Part shown: positions 16,922 through 25,060 of the stretch, piece after piece | Layout: each line of letters opens with the position of its first letter | How positions within the stretch are numbered: the first letter of the stretch is position 1 | IMG/VR virus record: IMGVR_UViG_3300043429_000521 | Span: 1-60,124 of that record | Strand: one strand, 5' to 3' | Origin: a virus | DNA: 60,124 bases | Program-made: the position numbers and the translations under genes | Notes under the pieces: generated by a model | What the model saw: the letters and a program-made list of their open reading frames with translations, nothing else | Told to the model about the DNA's origin: nothing | The model's database searches: none

Positions 16922-17205
16922 GATAATAAACAAGCTGCACAAATTCGCGCTAATCTCATTCCTCCTGGCGTGGGTTCAAAACGTGCTATAACATGGTGTC
17001 CCTCTATAAAATGCGGATCAAGGGTTTCAATATCAGACGGAATAATACCCCTACACAACATAAGCTTATTACCTCCAAAAGATAGACATCCATCATATCG
17101 AGCTAAAATTATAGTATGTGTGTTTATCACATATCTCTCTAAAATTGTGAATTTATATGGATCGGGTTTACAACCCATTGCTATTTTCTGAATTTGTGTA
17201 CTCAT
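16918..17205 (-). CDS. Small protein between CoaB and CoaC, unknown function
   Basis: The 95-residue protein has beta-rich character (TIILARYDGCLSFGGNKLML) and CAAC near the end. It overlaps CoaB by 38 bases and CoaC by 4, so the three form a tightly coupled unit. A second ATG at residue 10 would cut the CoaB overlap to 11 bases. It may be a partner of the CoA genes, but nothing in the sequence proves it. Confidence 0.65.
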   Translation of the reverse strand: MSTQIQKIAMGCKPDPYKFTILERYVINTHTIILARYDGCLSFGGNKLMLCRGIIPSDIETLDPHFIEGHHVIARFEPTPGGMRLARICAACLLS

Positions 17206-17833
17206 TTATAATATAATCTACTAGTTCTTTTGCATCTTTAACTTCTCGAAAGTTCATATTTTTATTAAATACGAGACGAGATGAATTTCCATTACGAATT
17301 TCTGTCAGATCATTATAAACAACATAATCCGAACCATTATTTAAAACCTTCTGAACGGCGTTATATACTTCTTGATAGGTCGGGCTTACCAACAACTTGA
17401 AACCTACCACCATGGACTTTGGCGATACTTTCCTAAATTCTGGTAGAACCTTCTTGGCTTTTTTAAGACGAATAACCAACTCATCTTCTGAACTTGAAAT
17501 CTTTCCTTCGGTTTTATCGAGAATATAATCTGAAACAGCCGCCGCACTGATAATGATATCAGGTGCGGTCATTCCAGCGATTCCGATGATATCTAAGTAT
17601 GCATAATAATCTCTGTACGCCATTATACTAGAATCAATGCGACCATTGTATACCGCCGTCTGCAATCCTTGTGGAATAGAACTTCCCTTACTGTGCCAAA
17701 AAATCACATCATGGTCCAACTTATCAAACTCTTCAGCAATTTCTGAACCAAAACGTCCAGTTGACATATTGGTGATTTTTCTCACACTGTCTATGGGAAC
17801 ATCTGTTCCGCCACTTGTTATTAATATTTTCAT
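17168..17833 (-). CDS. coaB: Phosphopantothenate-cysteine ligase-like protein (CoaB)
   Basis: The 221-residue protein matches the CoaB half of Dfp: ITSGGTDVPIDSVRKITNMS at the start with the STGRFG turn, APDIIISAAAVSDY near 100, a KISS strand, a Lys-rich KKAKKVL, VGFKL near 150 and YVVYNDL near 180. The enzyme joins cysteine to 4'-phosphopantothenate using a nucleotide triphosphate. CoaC lies one small gene downstream. All key segments are present, so it is probably active. CoA genes of this kind are rarely noted in phages. Confidence 0.87.
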   Translation of the reverse strand: MKILITSGGTDVPIDSVRKITNMSTGRFGSEIAEEFDKLDHDVIFWHSKGSSIPQGLQTAVYNGRIDSSIMAYRDYYAYLDIIGIAGMTAPDIIISAAAVSDYILDKTEGKISSSEDELVIRLKKAKKVLPEFRKVSPKSMVVGFKLLVSPTYQEVYNAVQKVLNNGSDYVVYNDLTEIRNGNSSRLVFNKNMNFREVKDAKELVDYIINEYTNSENSNGL

Positions 17834-18516
17834 TTTTTAAAAGGATCTTTTACTTGGATTTCTTTACCCGTGTCATTTTTAATAGTATATTTAAATTCCC
17901 ACCCATTCTTATCATGCCTGTGATATTCTTGCTTAAATTTACCAAACCTTTCAAAATCCTTACAGAATTTATATAAATCTAAATCTCTTTGGGTTTCTTC
18001 AGAAGGGGAGTCATATTTATACTCTTTTTTAGCCCAATGGTGAAGGGAGCAACTCGGACATACTACAGCAAAATCATCGTTTATAGTATAGTTCTGAGTA
18101 TATACATCATCTGTGAAAGTATATGTTCTTAATTTAAACCATTCAGATAGATGATTATGTGTCTTACATTTATCACATGTTTTAGTAAATTTCTTCAATT
18201 CTTCCGCATCTCTGATATTTTTTCGTCTCGTCAATTCCTCCGTCAATCGGTATTCTGTATAACTTTTTAAGTCATTTTTCGGAATGGTTAGAATATCTTC
18301 ATATGTTTCACCATCATACTTTATCAATTTAGAATGATAATGCGATATCTCACATGCATTAGGAGTATAAAACTTTTTAATAGCATCAAGTATATTATCA
18401 GCCTTCCAACAACTCTGGCACCATTTAGTATTAGTCTCATTCCAACTCCACCATCTGTACTCGATTGGTATTTTGGTTTCCGGGGGCTGAAAAACGGGAA
18501 TTTGTTCTGTGTTCAT
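17830..18516 (-). CDS. Protein with several zinc-binding CxxC motifs, unknown function
   Basis: The 228-residue protein has CQSC (33-36), CDKC (about 114) and CPSC (about 153), which could form one or two zinc ribbons. The rest is rich in Tyr, Lys and Asp. It overlaps CoaB by 4 bases and follows the M23 peptidase gene. Zinc ribbons of this kind bind nucleic acids or proteins, but no family is recognised. Confidence 0.65.
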   Translation of the reverse strand: MNTEQIPVFQPPETKIPIEYRWWSWNETNTKWCQSCWKADNILDAIKKFYTPNACEISHYHSKLIKYDGETYEDILTIPKNDLKSYTEYRLTEELTRRKNIRDAEELKKFTKTCDKCKTHNHLSEWFKLRTYTFTDDVYTQNYTINDDFAVVCPSCSLHHWAKKEYKYDSPSEETQRDLDLYKFCKDFERFGKFKQEYHRHDKNGWEFKYTIKNDTGKEIQVKDPFKK

Positions 18517-18519
18517 AGA

Positions 18520-19092
18520 TTACATTGTTAAAAATTTGATCGGAACTTTTCGATGGTTTAAAATACGAACAAGTTCAGCAGTGGGGTCTTTTAAATAACT
18601 AGGACGGGATTCACGGGTTTGCCATGCGGACCAACCGGTATTAGGATCGTAAGAATTGTCCCATCGTTCTAAATGAAGCATGGTAACGCCGTGTCCCGGA
18701 ATATCTGGACGGAATTTATTAGGGGTCAATACAGGTGTAAGCTCTCCTATTTTCTGACCATATGTGACTTTATCTCCGGCTTTTAAATCAGATTTAAGCT
18801 CTCCATACACATAGTAACCTTCATCATCGCGTATGAGTAATGCATCGGTTTCTAGCCACCAAGGATGACCTTCTGATGCGCCCGTAAACCGTGCATTCGA
18901 AATTACTTCGCCATCTCTAATCGCAAATACCCAATCGCCCGGATTCCCATAAAGATCAACCCCTTCATGAAAGTTATATTTACGTGCAACACCAAATGCA
19001 CCTGGATGTGTGTTGATCGGCAATCCTCTAAATTTTTCAAGATTTATAGGAAACCATCTATATATTTTTGGTATACTTCCTTCTAGACTCAT
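18520..19092 (-). CDS. M23-family peptidase-like protein
   Basis: The 190-residue protein carries the lysostaphin-type core: HEGVDLYGNPGDWVFAIRDG, with H42 and D46 as zinc ligands, and TMLHLERW, with H140 as third ligand. In most members the latter motif is H-x-H; here the first position is M138, so the general base may be missing. No signal peptide is seen. The family cuts peptidoglycan cross-bridges; a virion or lysis role is plausible, if active. It overlaps the upstream gene by 4 bases. Confidence 0.75.
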   Translation of the reverse strand: MSLEGSIPKIYRWFPINLEKFRGLPINTHPGAFGVARKYNFHEGVDLYGNPGDWVFAIRDGEVISNARFTGASEGHPWWLETDALLIRDDEGYYVYGELKSDLKAGDKVTYGQKIGELTPVLTPNKFRPDIPGHGVTMLHLERWDNSYDPNTGWSAWQTRESRPSYLKDPTAELVRILNHRKVPIKFLTM

Positions 19093-19406
19093 ATAGTTCC
19101 ATCTGTTAATTGTTCAATTTTATAAAGTGCTTTTTGTAACTGCCTTGCTTCATCATATCTATGAACAGCTACCCCATAATTTATACTATCTTTCTTTTCA
19201 AAAATCTCTTTTTTAATTAGATCTTTTAATTCAGAGAAAGATGCTTGTCTCTTAGGCGTTTTGGCATCTAGAAGATCTTTATAATCTTTGAATAAGACAT
19301 AGTTACCAGTAGTATCTTCACCAATACATTCATAGGTTTCTTCGAACCAAGTTCTAGTAACCCAATCATATCGTGTAACTTTAGAAAAATCCCTCTCTTC
19401 ACTCAT
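19089..19406 (-). CDS. Small protein of unknown function
   Basis: This is a 105-residue charged protein with a helical second half. The ATG at 19406 overlaps the gp47 stop as ATGA; a GTG two codons upstream is less likely. It lies between gp47 and the M23 peptidase. I do not recognise it. Confidence 0.65.
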   Translation of the reverse strand: MSEERDFSKVTRYDWVTRTWFEETYECIGEDTTGNYVLFKDYKDLLDAKTPKRQASFSELKDLIKKEIFEKKDSINYGVAVHRYDEARQLQKALYKIEQLTDGTI

Positions 19407-20398
19407 ATACACTCATTATAGAGTTGATTGGCTTTCTTTGCAAGGTAAATTTTCTCTTCTTCCGTAACATCTTCAATTAACTCAGTATATTCTTGTATGA
19501 TATCTGATATGCTAACTCCTTTAAATTCTTCGACACTTTTCAAATCACCCACTTCTATTACTTTAGTCGTTCTATTGATAGTCTTGACATCTAATGCATT
19601 ATTGGCTAACATCTGCATCACCTTTTCTGCATGTTCCTCCATAGAAACTTCGATAGCAACAAAATTATTTGCTATTTTATGGTAGTCTTTTTCGCTTCTA
19701 ATATATTCAAATCTTGGGGATATATTATTGGGAATCGCCTCATATGAAAGAGTTTCGGTGTCTAAAACATAGGCATATTTTTCTTCACCAGATTCTCCCC
19801 AATTCAATTGGTAACAAGAACCTGCATAAGTGAGCAATTTATTTTTATAAAATCTTCTCTGGGGTTTGTGATAATGCCCCGACATCAACATTTCACAACG
19901 TTCCATCAGTTCACTCGCAGTAAATCCATGTTCTGCTACTTTACTTGCGCTCATATCAAACCCTTTAATATCAAAGTGTCCAAATATAATCTTTTGCTTC
20001 TCAGGAATATCTTCAAGCTTCGTCCCCCATCCACAAAAAGTTATATCATCAATAGTCGTAACTTTATCATGAACTGTTATATTAGGCCACTCTGATAAAA
20101 GTTTAAGAGAATGGTTTTCCACAGAGTGCTTAGTTGGAACATCGTGATTCCCTAGGACTATATGAATATCAAATTCTTTAAGAATATCAAAGAATTTATA
20201 TGCAGCATTTAATGTTCCGACACAAAGAACATACTGATGATGAAAAATATCACCTAAATGAATTATTTGAGTGATACCTTGTTCATTGCAAAGTTTTTTA
20301 ACCCATTCTGCATATTTCAATGCAGTATCAAAAAACTTTGCATCAGATTTAGAAACGCCTAAGTGTAGGTCGCCAAGGACCATAACTTTCTTATTCAT
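19403..20398 (-). CDS. 47: Recombination endonuclease subunit gp47 (SbcD/Mre11-like)
   Basis: The 331-residue protein, the size of T4 gp47, has all metallophosphoesterase motifs in order: GDLHLG, GDIFH, GNHD, GHF and GHYHKP. It is the nuclease partner of gp46 in end resection. The ATG at 20398 overlaps the preceding gene by 8 bases. It lies downstream of gp55 and a 95-residue protein. The assignment is secure from the motifs and from the presence of gp46 on the same strand. Confidence 0.92.
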   Translation of the reverse strand: MNKKVMVLGDLHLGVSKSDAKFFDTALKYAEWVKKLCNEQGITQIIHLGDIFHHQYVLCVGTLNAAYKFFDILKEFDIHIVLGNHDVPTKHSVENHSLKLLSEWPNITVHDKVTTIDDITFCGWGTKLEDIPEKQKIIFGHFDIKGFDMSASKVAEHGFTASELMERCEMLMSGHYHKPQRRFYKNKLLTYAGSCYQLNWGESGEEKYAYVLDTETLSYEAIPNNISPRFEYIRSEKDYHKIANNFVAIEVSMEEHAEKVMQMLANNALDVKTINRTTKVIEVGDLKSVEEFKGVSISDIIQEYTELIEDVTEEEKIYLAKKANQLYNECI

Positions 20399-20678
20399 AA
20401 TAATATTTAAGGGCAAATACAATACCTACTGGGCCACTCAGCGGTTCAACCCCAACAATTTCATGAGGGAGCAATTCAGGATACGTTTGTTTGACATTCT
20501 TGGACCAATAATATAAAAATCCGTAATTAGGATCAAACCTAATATCTCGTAAACTCCACACTAAGAATCTTAAATACCACGAAGGAAGATGTCTGGTAAA
20601 GACGTTCAGTCTTTCCTCGCATAGCTTTGTATCGCCATAATACCAAGAGAATATCTCATCTGCTAACCATTTTCTCAT
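20391..20678 (-). CDS. Small conserved-looking protein with a capsid-like C-terminal motif
   Basis: This 95-residue protein is rich in aromatic residues. Its C-terminus, EIVGVEPLSGPVGIVFALK, resembles the segment near the N-terminal arm of T4-like major capsid proteins (V-Q-P-x-x-G-P-x-G-L-x-F-A-x-R). It is far too short to be a capsid protein. The gene overlaps gp55 by 4 bases and gp47 by 8. It may be a small partner of capsid or transcription proteins. The likeness is by eye only. Confidence 0.7.
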   Translation of the reverse strand: MRKWLADEIFSWYYGDTKLCEERLNVFTRHLPSWYLRFLVWSLRDIRFDPNYGFLYYWSKNVKQTYPELLPHEIVGVEPLSGPVGIVFALKYYYE

Positions 20679-21409
20679 TCATCAAATATAGCCTCATTCT
20701 CATCAGAATCAATGATTTTCTGCCTACGGACATTTCTAAAATTCTCATTAGAATATAGACGTTCCCACGTTTCTTCTTGAAACGCCCGCTTGGTCTTCTC
20801 TGCATCCTTCTCTTTCTTTATTCGATTAAGATAAGAATGACTCGTTATTCGTGAAAAATATCCAAAAGGATTGGCTTTGAACTTTATATAATCCTTATGA
20901 TCATCTCCCTTGAAATAAGTATCAGTATCTTCGAATGGTTTATTCTGAACTTGTCCCTTTTTATCATAAAAGGTCACAGTGTTGTTGAAATTATCAACTG
21001 CAATAACTTCTGCTGTAGTATAACATTTAAATGAGCAATCTCGAACAGCTTTGATCATTTTTAATATCGCATCGCCAATCATCTCATCCAACCAAGAATA
21101 CCTACAAAAATTAGCACGATATCCCATTTTTGTTGCAATATCATTTATAATAGTAGTTAATCTATCTGATATTTTAGGAAAGCTATGTCTATCATTAATC
21201 TTTTGTAGATCCCAATCATACGAAGATCCTAAAGATTTGTAATAATTGTACAACTCCTGCCACATCTCATCTTTATTAACATAATCTTCGTTAGGAGAAC
21301 CTTCATTCTTCTTACGGCGAGTACGTTTTTTAGGAATATCATCAAGAACTATTTCAAGTTCCTCACGCTCATCTAATATTATTCCATCTTCTTCAATTTC
21401 GTCCCACAT
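20675..21409 (-). CDS. 55: Late sigma factor gp55
   Basis: The 244-residue protein matches T4 gp55 in order: a YVN...W start, then a region-2-like segment YSWLDEMIGDAILKMIKAV, then NPFGYFSRITSHSYLNRIKKEK. T4 gp55 (185 residues) directs host RNA polymerase to TATAAATA late promoters. This one has about 45 extra residues inserted before the NPF segment. Matching TATAAATA-like boxes are found in this window. A possible late box (TACAAATA) lies 4 bases before its own ATG. Confidence 0.83.
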   Translation of the reverse strand: MWDEIEEDGIILDEREELEIVLDDIPKKRTRRKKNEGSPNEDYVNKDEMWQELYNYYKSLGSSYDWDLQKINDRHSFPKISDRLTTIINDIATKMGYRANFCRYSWLDEMIGDAILKMIKAVRDCSFKCYTTAEVIAVDNFNNTVTFYDKKGQVQNKPFEDTDTYFKGDDHKDYIKFKANPFGYFSRITSHSYLNRIKKEKDAEKTKRAFQEETWERLYSNENFRNVRRQKIIDSDENEAIFDE

Positions 21410-21412
21410 AAA

Positions 21413-21985
21413 TTATTTGTACTCAATCTTCACATTTTCATGTATTCTATTTGTAGAATCCAATTTCCATTTTTCTAAAACACAGTTCCAATCTGATCCT
21501 TGACCTGCGATTGGTATATCTGAGCCTCCGATACATGACAAATCTTTTCCCAGGTATAAAGAATAATCTCTATCACACACCTCTTTCGAAGGTAGTTCAG
21601 AATATGTCGCAATAACTCCAGAATGTTGTGATGACCGCAGAATATAAACATATTTTTCTTTGCCTTGTTCTCGTCTATGAGCTTCATCAAATCCAGCCAT
21701 TAATGCATTACTAAACCATGTCAACATAGTATCATTATCCCAGGATATTGTAGGAGCAGTTTTTAATGTTTCTCGCCATTCATTAACCCAATCCCGTGCA
21801 TCAAAGGATTGTGGAAGTTTACTTTTACTTAACTCTTTTTCAGGGGGTTCTTCTGAAATAGGATTATCATATTCATATTTTTTACCAGATGTCGTGATCG
21901 TCCAATTATCATCCGAATAATTTAGCGATGATACTGGGCACATTCCTGTAATATAGAAACATTCTGTTGAATTATTGTTGTTCAT
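21413..21985 (-). CDS. Protein of unknown function
   Basis: The 190-residue protein has a flexible Ser/Glu/Pro-rich N-terminal third, then FDARDWVNEWRETL and a helical centre. The pattern is common in uncharacterised proteins of large phages. It overlaps UvsW by 4 bases and is followed by gp55 after three bases. No motif suggests an activity. Confidence 0.65.
   Translation of the reverse strand: MNNNNSTECFYITGMCPVSSLNYSDDNWTITTSGKKYEYDNPISEEPPEKELSKSKLPQSFDARDWVNEWRETLKTAPTISWDNDTMLTWFSNALMAGFDEAHRREQGKEKYVYILRSSQHSGVIATYSELPSKEVCDRDYSLYLGKDLSCIGGSDIPIAGQGSDWNCVLEKWKLDSTNRIHENVKIEYK
21414..21421 (-). promoter_or_regulatory. Possible late promoter before gp55, TACAAATA
   Basis: On the - strand TACAAATA (7 of 8 to TATAAATA) lies 4 bases before the ATG of gp55. 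It coincides with the last codons of the preceding gene, so it may be chance. If real, gp55 would boost its own late expression. Confidence 0.35.
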
Positions 21986-23409
21986 ATTTTTATTGTTGTT
22001 GTTTTATATTCTATTCTTTGATCTTTATATATTCCTAATCTCTCTTTAAGATGTTTGAAGGAATATGGTAAATTATCGGCTATATCGAAGATAATAGCCT
22101 TATTTTTTGTTTCGTGTTTTCGAACTGTTCGTCCGATTGATTGTACTATTTTCACTGTAGATTTTCCTATATATGTAAACACGGCATAATGTAGATTCTT
22201 GACCGATACACCTGTGGAGAATATGGTACTCATTGCGATACAGATAATACCAGTCTCATTTTCCATGAGATTTGTTATTCTATTACGCTCTTCTATAGGA
22301 GTGTCACCTTGTATGAAGAACACTTTCTTTCCTTCTTTTTTAAGAATATCTAGCAAGGTATTGCCGTAATCAATACGATCAACCATTACGAGTATATTAC
22401 CCGAGAGGCTATGAACTATTTTTTTAACAACTTCATTTCGCGAAGAAAGATTCATAATATAATCTAATTCCTGATTATATTTCTCCGTTGGTTCGTTAGT
22501 TATTCGTGAAAACACCGGTTTTGTTTGGTGATTACAGATGATGACATTTACCTCGATATCAGTGATTGCTCCCTTCTTACGAATATCATAAGAATTTTTC
22601 TCATATACTATAGGTCCGATCTTTCCTAGAACATTCCATATCGTCATGATGTCATCTGGAAGCGTTCCCGTTAATCCAAACTTATGCGGTGTCTGAATAT
22701 TATGTATGACTTTTCCTATTTGAGTTTTTTTATCGCCTATACGATGAACCTCATCCACCACCACCACATCAAAATCTTGAACAATTGAAAGTGTTGCCTT
22801 TATATCAGATACCAGTATCTGATTATTGGCAATGATGATATTCTTGGAAAGATCTGGAACATTTTTATCACCCCATTTAGTAACAGAGGCAATTCCGAAT
22901 TCATATATGAACGAATCATATAACTGATTTAATAGATACGTATTAGGGACACTGATTAATATTTTATAATCAGGTCGATGATCTAGGAAAGTTTTACACA
23001 GTCCTCCAATTAAAACCGATTTTCCTGCCCCTGTAGCGAGTATAGATATACCCCTTCCAGTGGTTAAAAACTCTTTTAAAGTATCTTCTTGGTAATCATA
23101 ATAAGTAAACCCTGGAATTTTTGATATTTCGGTTATGCCAGTAGAAGGTGTAAACTGTTTCCTGAATTCATCGGATATCTCAACTTCGACAGGGATTTTT
23201 AAACCACGAATAAATCCTTCAATTTCATACCAAATCCCCGTCTGGAATGCGCCAGAAGGGGTTATTGCATATATTCTATCGGCAAACTTGCGCGATTGAT
23301 AGTTAGGGTTTTTTATAGAGAATTTTTCTCTAATAAGTTTTAAAATAGTTGGAGAGCACTGTAATGTGCTATTCTTATTTTTTACATCAACCTTTATCTT
23401 TTCAGTCAC
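21982..23409 (-). CDS. uvsW: UvsW-like SF2 DNA helicase
   Basis: The 475-residue protein has helicase motifs I ATGAGKS, II DEVH, III LTGT, and VI QSIGRTVRK, with an N-terminal 100-residue region as in T4 UvsW (502 residues). UvsW unwinds branched DNA and R-loops and moves replication from origin to recombination mode. UvsY is two genes upstream, as in the T4 neighbourhood. It overlaps both neighbours by 4 bases. The assignment rests on motifs, length and context. Confidence 0.9.
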   Translation of the reverse strand: MTEKIKVDVKNKNSTLQCSPTILKLIREKFSIKNPNYQSRKFADRIYAITPSGAFQTGIWYEIEGFIRGLKIPVEVEISDEFRKQFTPSTGITEISKIPGFTYYDYQEDTLKEFLTTGRGISILATGAGKSVLIGGLCKTFLDHRPDYKILISVPNTYLLNQLYDSFIYEFGIASVTKWGDKNVPDLSKNIIIANNQILVSDIKATLSIVQDFDVVVVDEVHRIGDKKTQIGKVIHNIQTPHKFGLTGTLPDDIMTIWNVLGKIGPIVYEKNSYDIRKKGAITDIEVNVIICNHQTKPVFSRITNEPTEKYNQELDYIMNLSSRNEVVKKIVHSLSGNILVMVDRIDYGNTLLDILKKEGKKVFFIQGDTPIEERNRITNLMENETGIICIAMSTIFSTGVSVKNLHYAVFTYIGKSTVKIVQSIGRTVRKHETKNKAIIFDIADNLPYSFKHLKERLGIYKDQRIEYKTTTIKI

Positions 23410-23978
23410 TCATTAGTTTTGAACATCTTATCAGGCTTAATAAAACCTATTAAATATCCTATAAGAGAAGCAATCTTCTCTTCAGGCAGACCAATTAAAC
23501 AATTAACAATATCATCAACATTCTTATGAAAATCAATATGCTTCTTGAATGCATTTTCTATTATTTCAAGTGCAAGTCTTTTATATGATGAAGTATCTTG
23601 TGAGGTGTAGTGAGGTTGTAACAATTCCGCTATTCGTGCATTATCAAGAAAATCGAGCAATCCAAACTGTGCTCCACACGATTCACAATTATCGATTTCA
23701 TAGGAAATATTGTTTATCGTGGAACAATATTCACATTTACGGTAATAAATATTAAATCTATTAGATGAATTACTAGAAGATTCGTAGTGATTAAGAAGCT
23801 GATCTACTCCGCATATACCAGATACTATCAAATTTTCAGTATTATAACAAGCACTTAGTGATGGTGGGTGATTATACATATTCCTGACAACATCTATATA
23901 ATACGAATCATTGGTGTTGCTATATCTCCTTTTCGGTGGAGATGGAGAAATTATATTAGGCCGACATCTACCACTCAT
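23406..23978 (-). CDS. Protein with zinc ribbon, unknown function
   Basis: The 190-residue protein has CEYC (about 81-84) and CESC (about 97-100), a likely zinc ribbon, between a Ser/Pro-rich N-terminus and a helical C-terminal part. It lies between UvsY and UvsW and overlaps UvsW by 4 bases, so it may belong to the recombination set. No family is recognised. Confidence 0.65.
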   Translation of the reverse strand: MSGRCRPNIISPSPPKRRYSNTNDSYYIDVVRNMYNHPPSLSACYNTENLIVSGICGVDQLLNHYESSSNSSNRFNIYYRKCEYCSTINNISYEIDNCESCGAQFGLLDFLDNARIAELLQPHYTSQDTSSYKRLALEIIENAFKKHIDFHKNVDDIVNCLIGLPEEKIASLIGYLIGFIKPDKMFKTNE

Positions 23979-23979
23979 A

Positions 23980-24381
23980 TTACAGTTGTTCCAACTTCAT
24001 CAAATCAACAATCGCTCTAAATTCATAACTCATCTGAGTTAAGACTTTATTAACTGTTCCATCTAAATATTCTACAAGAAGTTCTTGATCTTGGATCTCC
24101 TTTTGTAACTCTCTATAAGTAGGATCGCTTCCTGCTTTTGCTGCCATAACCGCCTTTGACAATTTCAAAGGATTGTCATTATTAAGTTTATCATTTACAA
24201 ATCCGTCCTTTACCGCTACCAAATCATATAATCTTCTCTGTGCTCGTATTTTTCGTATAAGCCATTTTTGTTTAATATTCGCAGATGATAGCATTTTATC
24301 CATCACATTGGTAGAGTCCATCTGTGTATCCATCTCCAATTCTTTTACAAATTCTTCTTGAATTTCTGCTGCACTTTTCAT
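23980..24381 (-). CDS. uvsY: UvsY-like recombination mediator
   Basis: This 133-residue protein is close in length to T4 UvsY (137) and shares its all-helical, charged character and features such as MDSTNVMDKM near residue 21 and the following KWL. UvsY loads the UvsX recombinase on single strands by displacing gp32. Its place next to UvsW supports the call. UvsX and gp32 are not in the window. A promoter-like TTGAAA-N17-TATTTT lies 6 bases before the ATG. Confidence 0.7.
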   Translation of the reverse strand: MKSAAEIQEEFVKELEMDTQMDSTNVMDKMLSSANIKQKWLIRKIRAQRRLYDLVAVKDGFVNDKLNNDNPLKLSKAVMAAKAGSDPTYRELQKEIQDQELLVEYLDGTVNKVLTQMSYEFRAIVDLMKLEQL

Positions 24382-24387
24382 TTATCA

Positions 24388-24416
24388 AAAATATCATATG
24401 TTATATATGATTTCAA
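24388..24416 (-). promoter_or_regulatory. Possible sigma70-type promoter for uvsY
   Basis: On the - strand TTGAAA (24416-24411), 17 bases, then TATTTT (24393-24388) lies 6 bases before the ATG at 24381. The -35 is good and the -10 weak. It sits back to back with the late box of the divergent gene at 24431. The predicted mRNA has no leader. Confidence 0.45.
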
Positions 24417-24423
24417 GTAAATA
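24416..24423 (+). promoter_or_regulatory. Late promoter candidate AGTAAATA
   Basis: AGTAAATA followed by TTATAG resembles the T4 late box TATAAATACTATT and ends 7 bases before the ATG at 24431. It supports that start over the ATG at 24398 and predicts a leaderless late mRNA. Confidence 0.55.
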
Positions 24424-24430
24424 TTATAGT

Positions 24431-25051
24431 ATGACAGAAAATTTCGATAGATTCATAAGAAAAATACTTGCAGAGTCGTTTGCTGAACTTCCTGATGAAT
24501 GCCCTTATGGATTTTGGGTAAGTCCTTCTGGCATTGTTCGGCCTGTTCGCTGGCAACAGCACGGCTCTGATGCAATAAGAATAATAAAAAGCATAGTTAA
24601 TTATACTACAGATTTCTATGAAAAGAATATATCAGACAAGACAGATCATTCTTCTGAAATGATTCTAGCGATTGGTTATCTCCTTAATAGGGGTTGGATT
24701 AAGATTAATAAAGATGTGACACAATATACACCACAACTAAAATATACTGCATCACAAAGTTTAACCGATAAACAGAAAAATGCATTGGGGGATTTAGAAA
24801 TGTTATATGACATTTCTGTAGTTCCTGAGAAGTTTTCACGGGATGCCAATTATGATCAACTATTTGCCGCAATAGGTGCGGAATTCGACAATCCAGCTAA
24901 ACCTCAGAGGAAACCTAAGAAAAAGAAGAACATAAAAGAAGATATATCTGTTGCATCTGTTCTGGGAAATGACGGTCTCTATGATACATCCGATGCACGG
25001 GTTCCTTATATTATAGGAAAAAGACGTAGAAAACGCAAAAAACGTTCATAA
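24431..25051 (+). CDS. Putative packaged head protein with capsid-targeting leader
   Basis: The 206-residue protein starts MTENFDRFIRKILAE then Ser, which fits a T4-type capsid-targeting sequence with a gp21-like cleavage site after Glu15 (L-x-E). The same 15-residue plan occurs at 36163 and 38687. The body has GFWVSPSGIVRPV near residue 30 and ends in a very basic tail (KRRRKRKKRS), suited to contact with packaged DNA. I start it at 24431 because of the leader and the late box just upstream; an ATG 33 bases earlier is in frame. The function of the body is unknown. Confidence 0.7.
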   Translation: MTENFDRFIRKILAESFAELPDECPYGFWVSPSGIVRPVRWQQHGSDAIRIIKSIVNYTTDFYEKNISDKTDHSSEMILAIGYLLNRGWIKINKDVTQYTPQLKYTASQSLTDKQKNALGDLEMLYDISVVPEKFSRDANYDQLFAAIGAEFDNPAKPQRKPKKKKNIKEDISVASVLGNDGLYDTSDARVPYIIGKRRRKRKKRS

Positions 25052-25054
25052 ATA
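25047..25054 (+). promoter_or_regulatory. Late promoter candidate CATAAATA
   Basis: CATAAATA (7 of 8 to TATAAATA) ends 6 bases before the ATG at 25061 and overlaps the stop of the preceding gene. The distance predicts transcription starting at the ATG. Confidence 0.6.
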
Positions 25055-25060
25055 AAGTTT

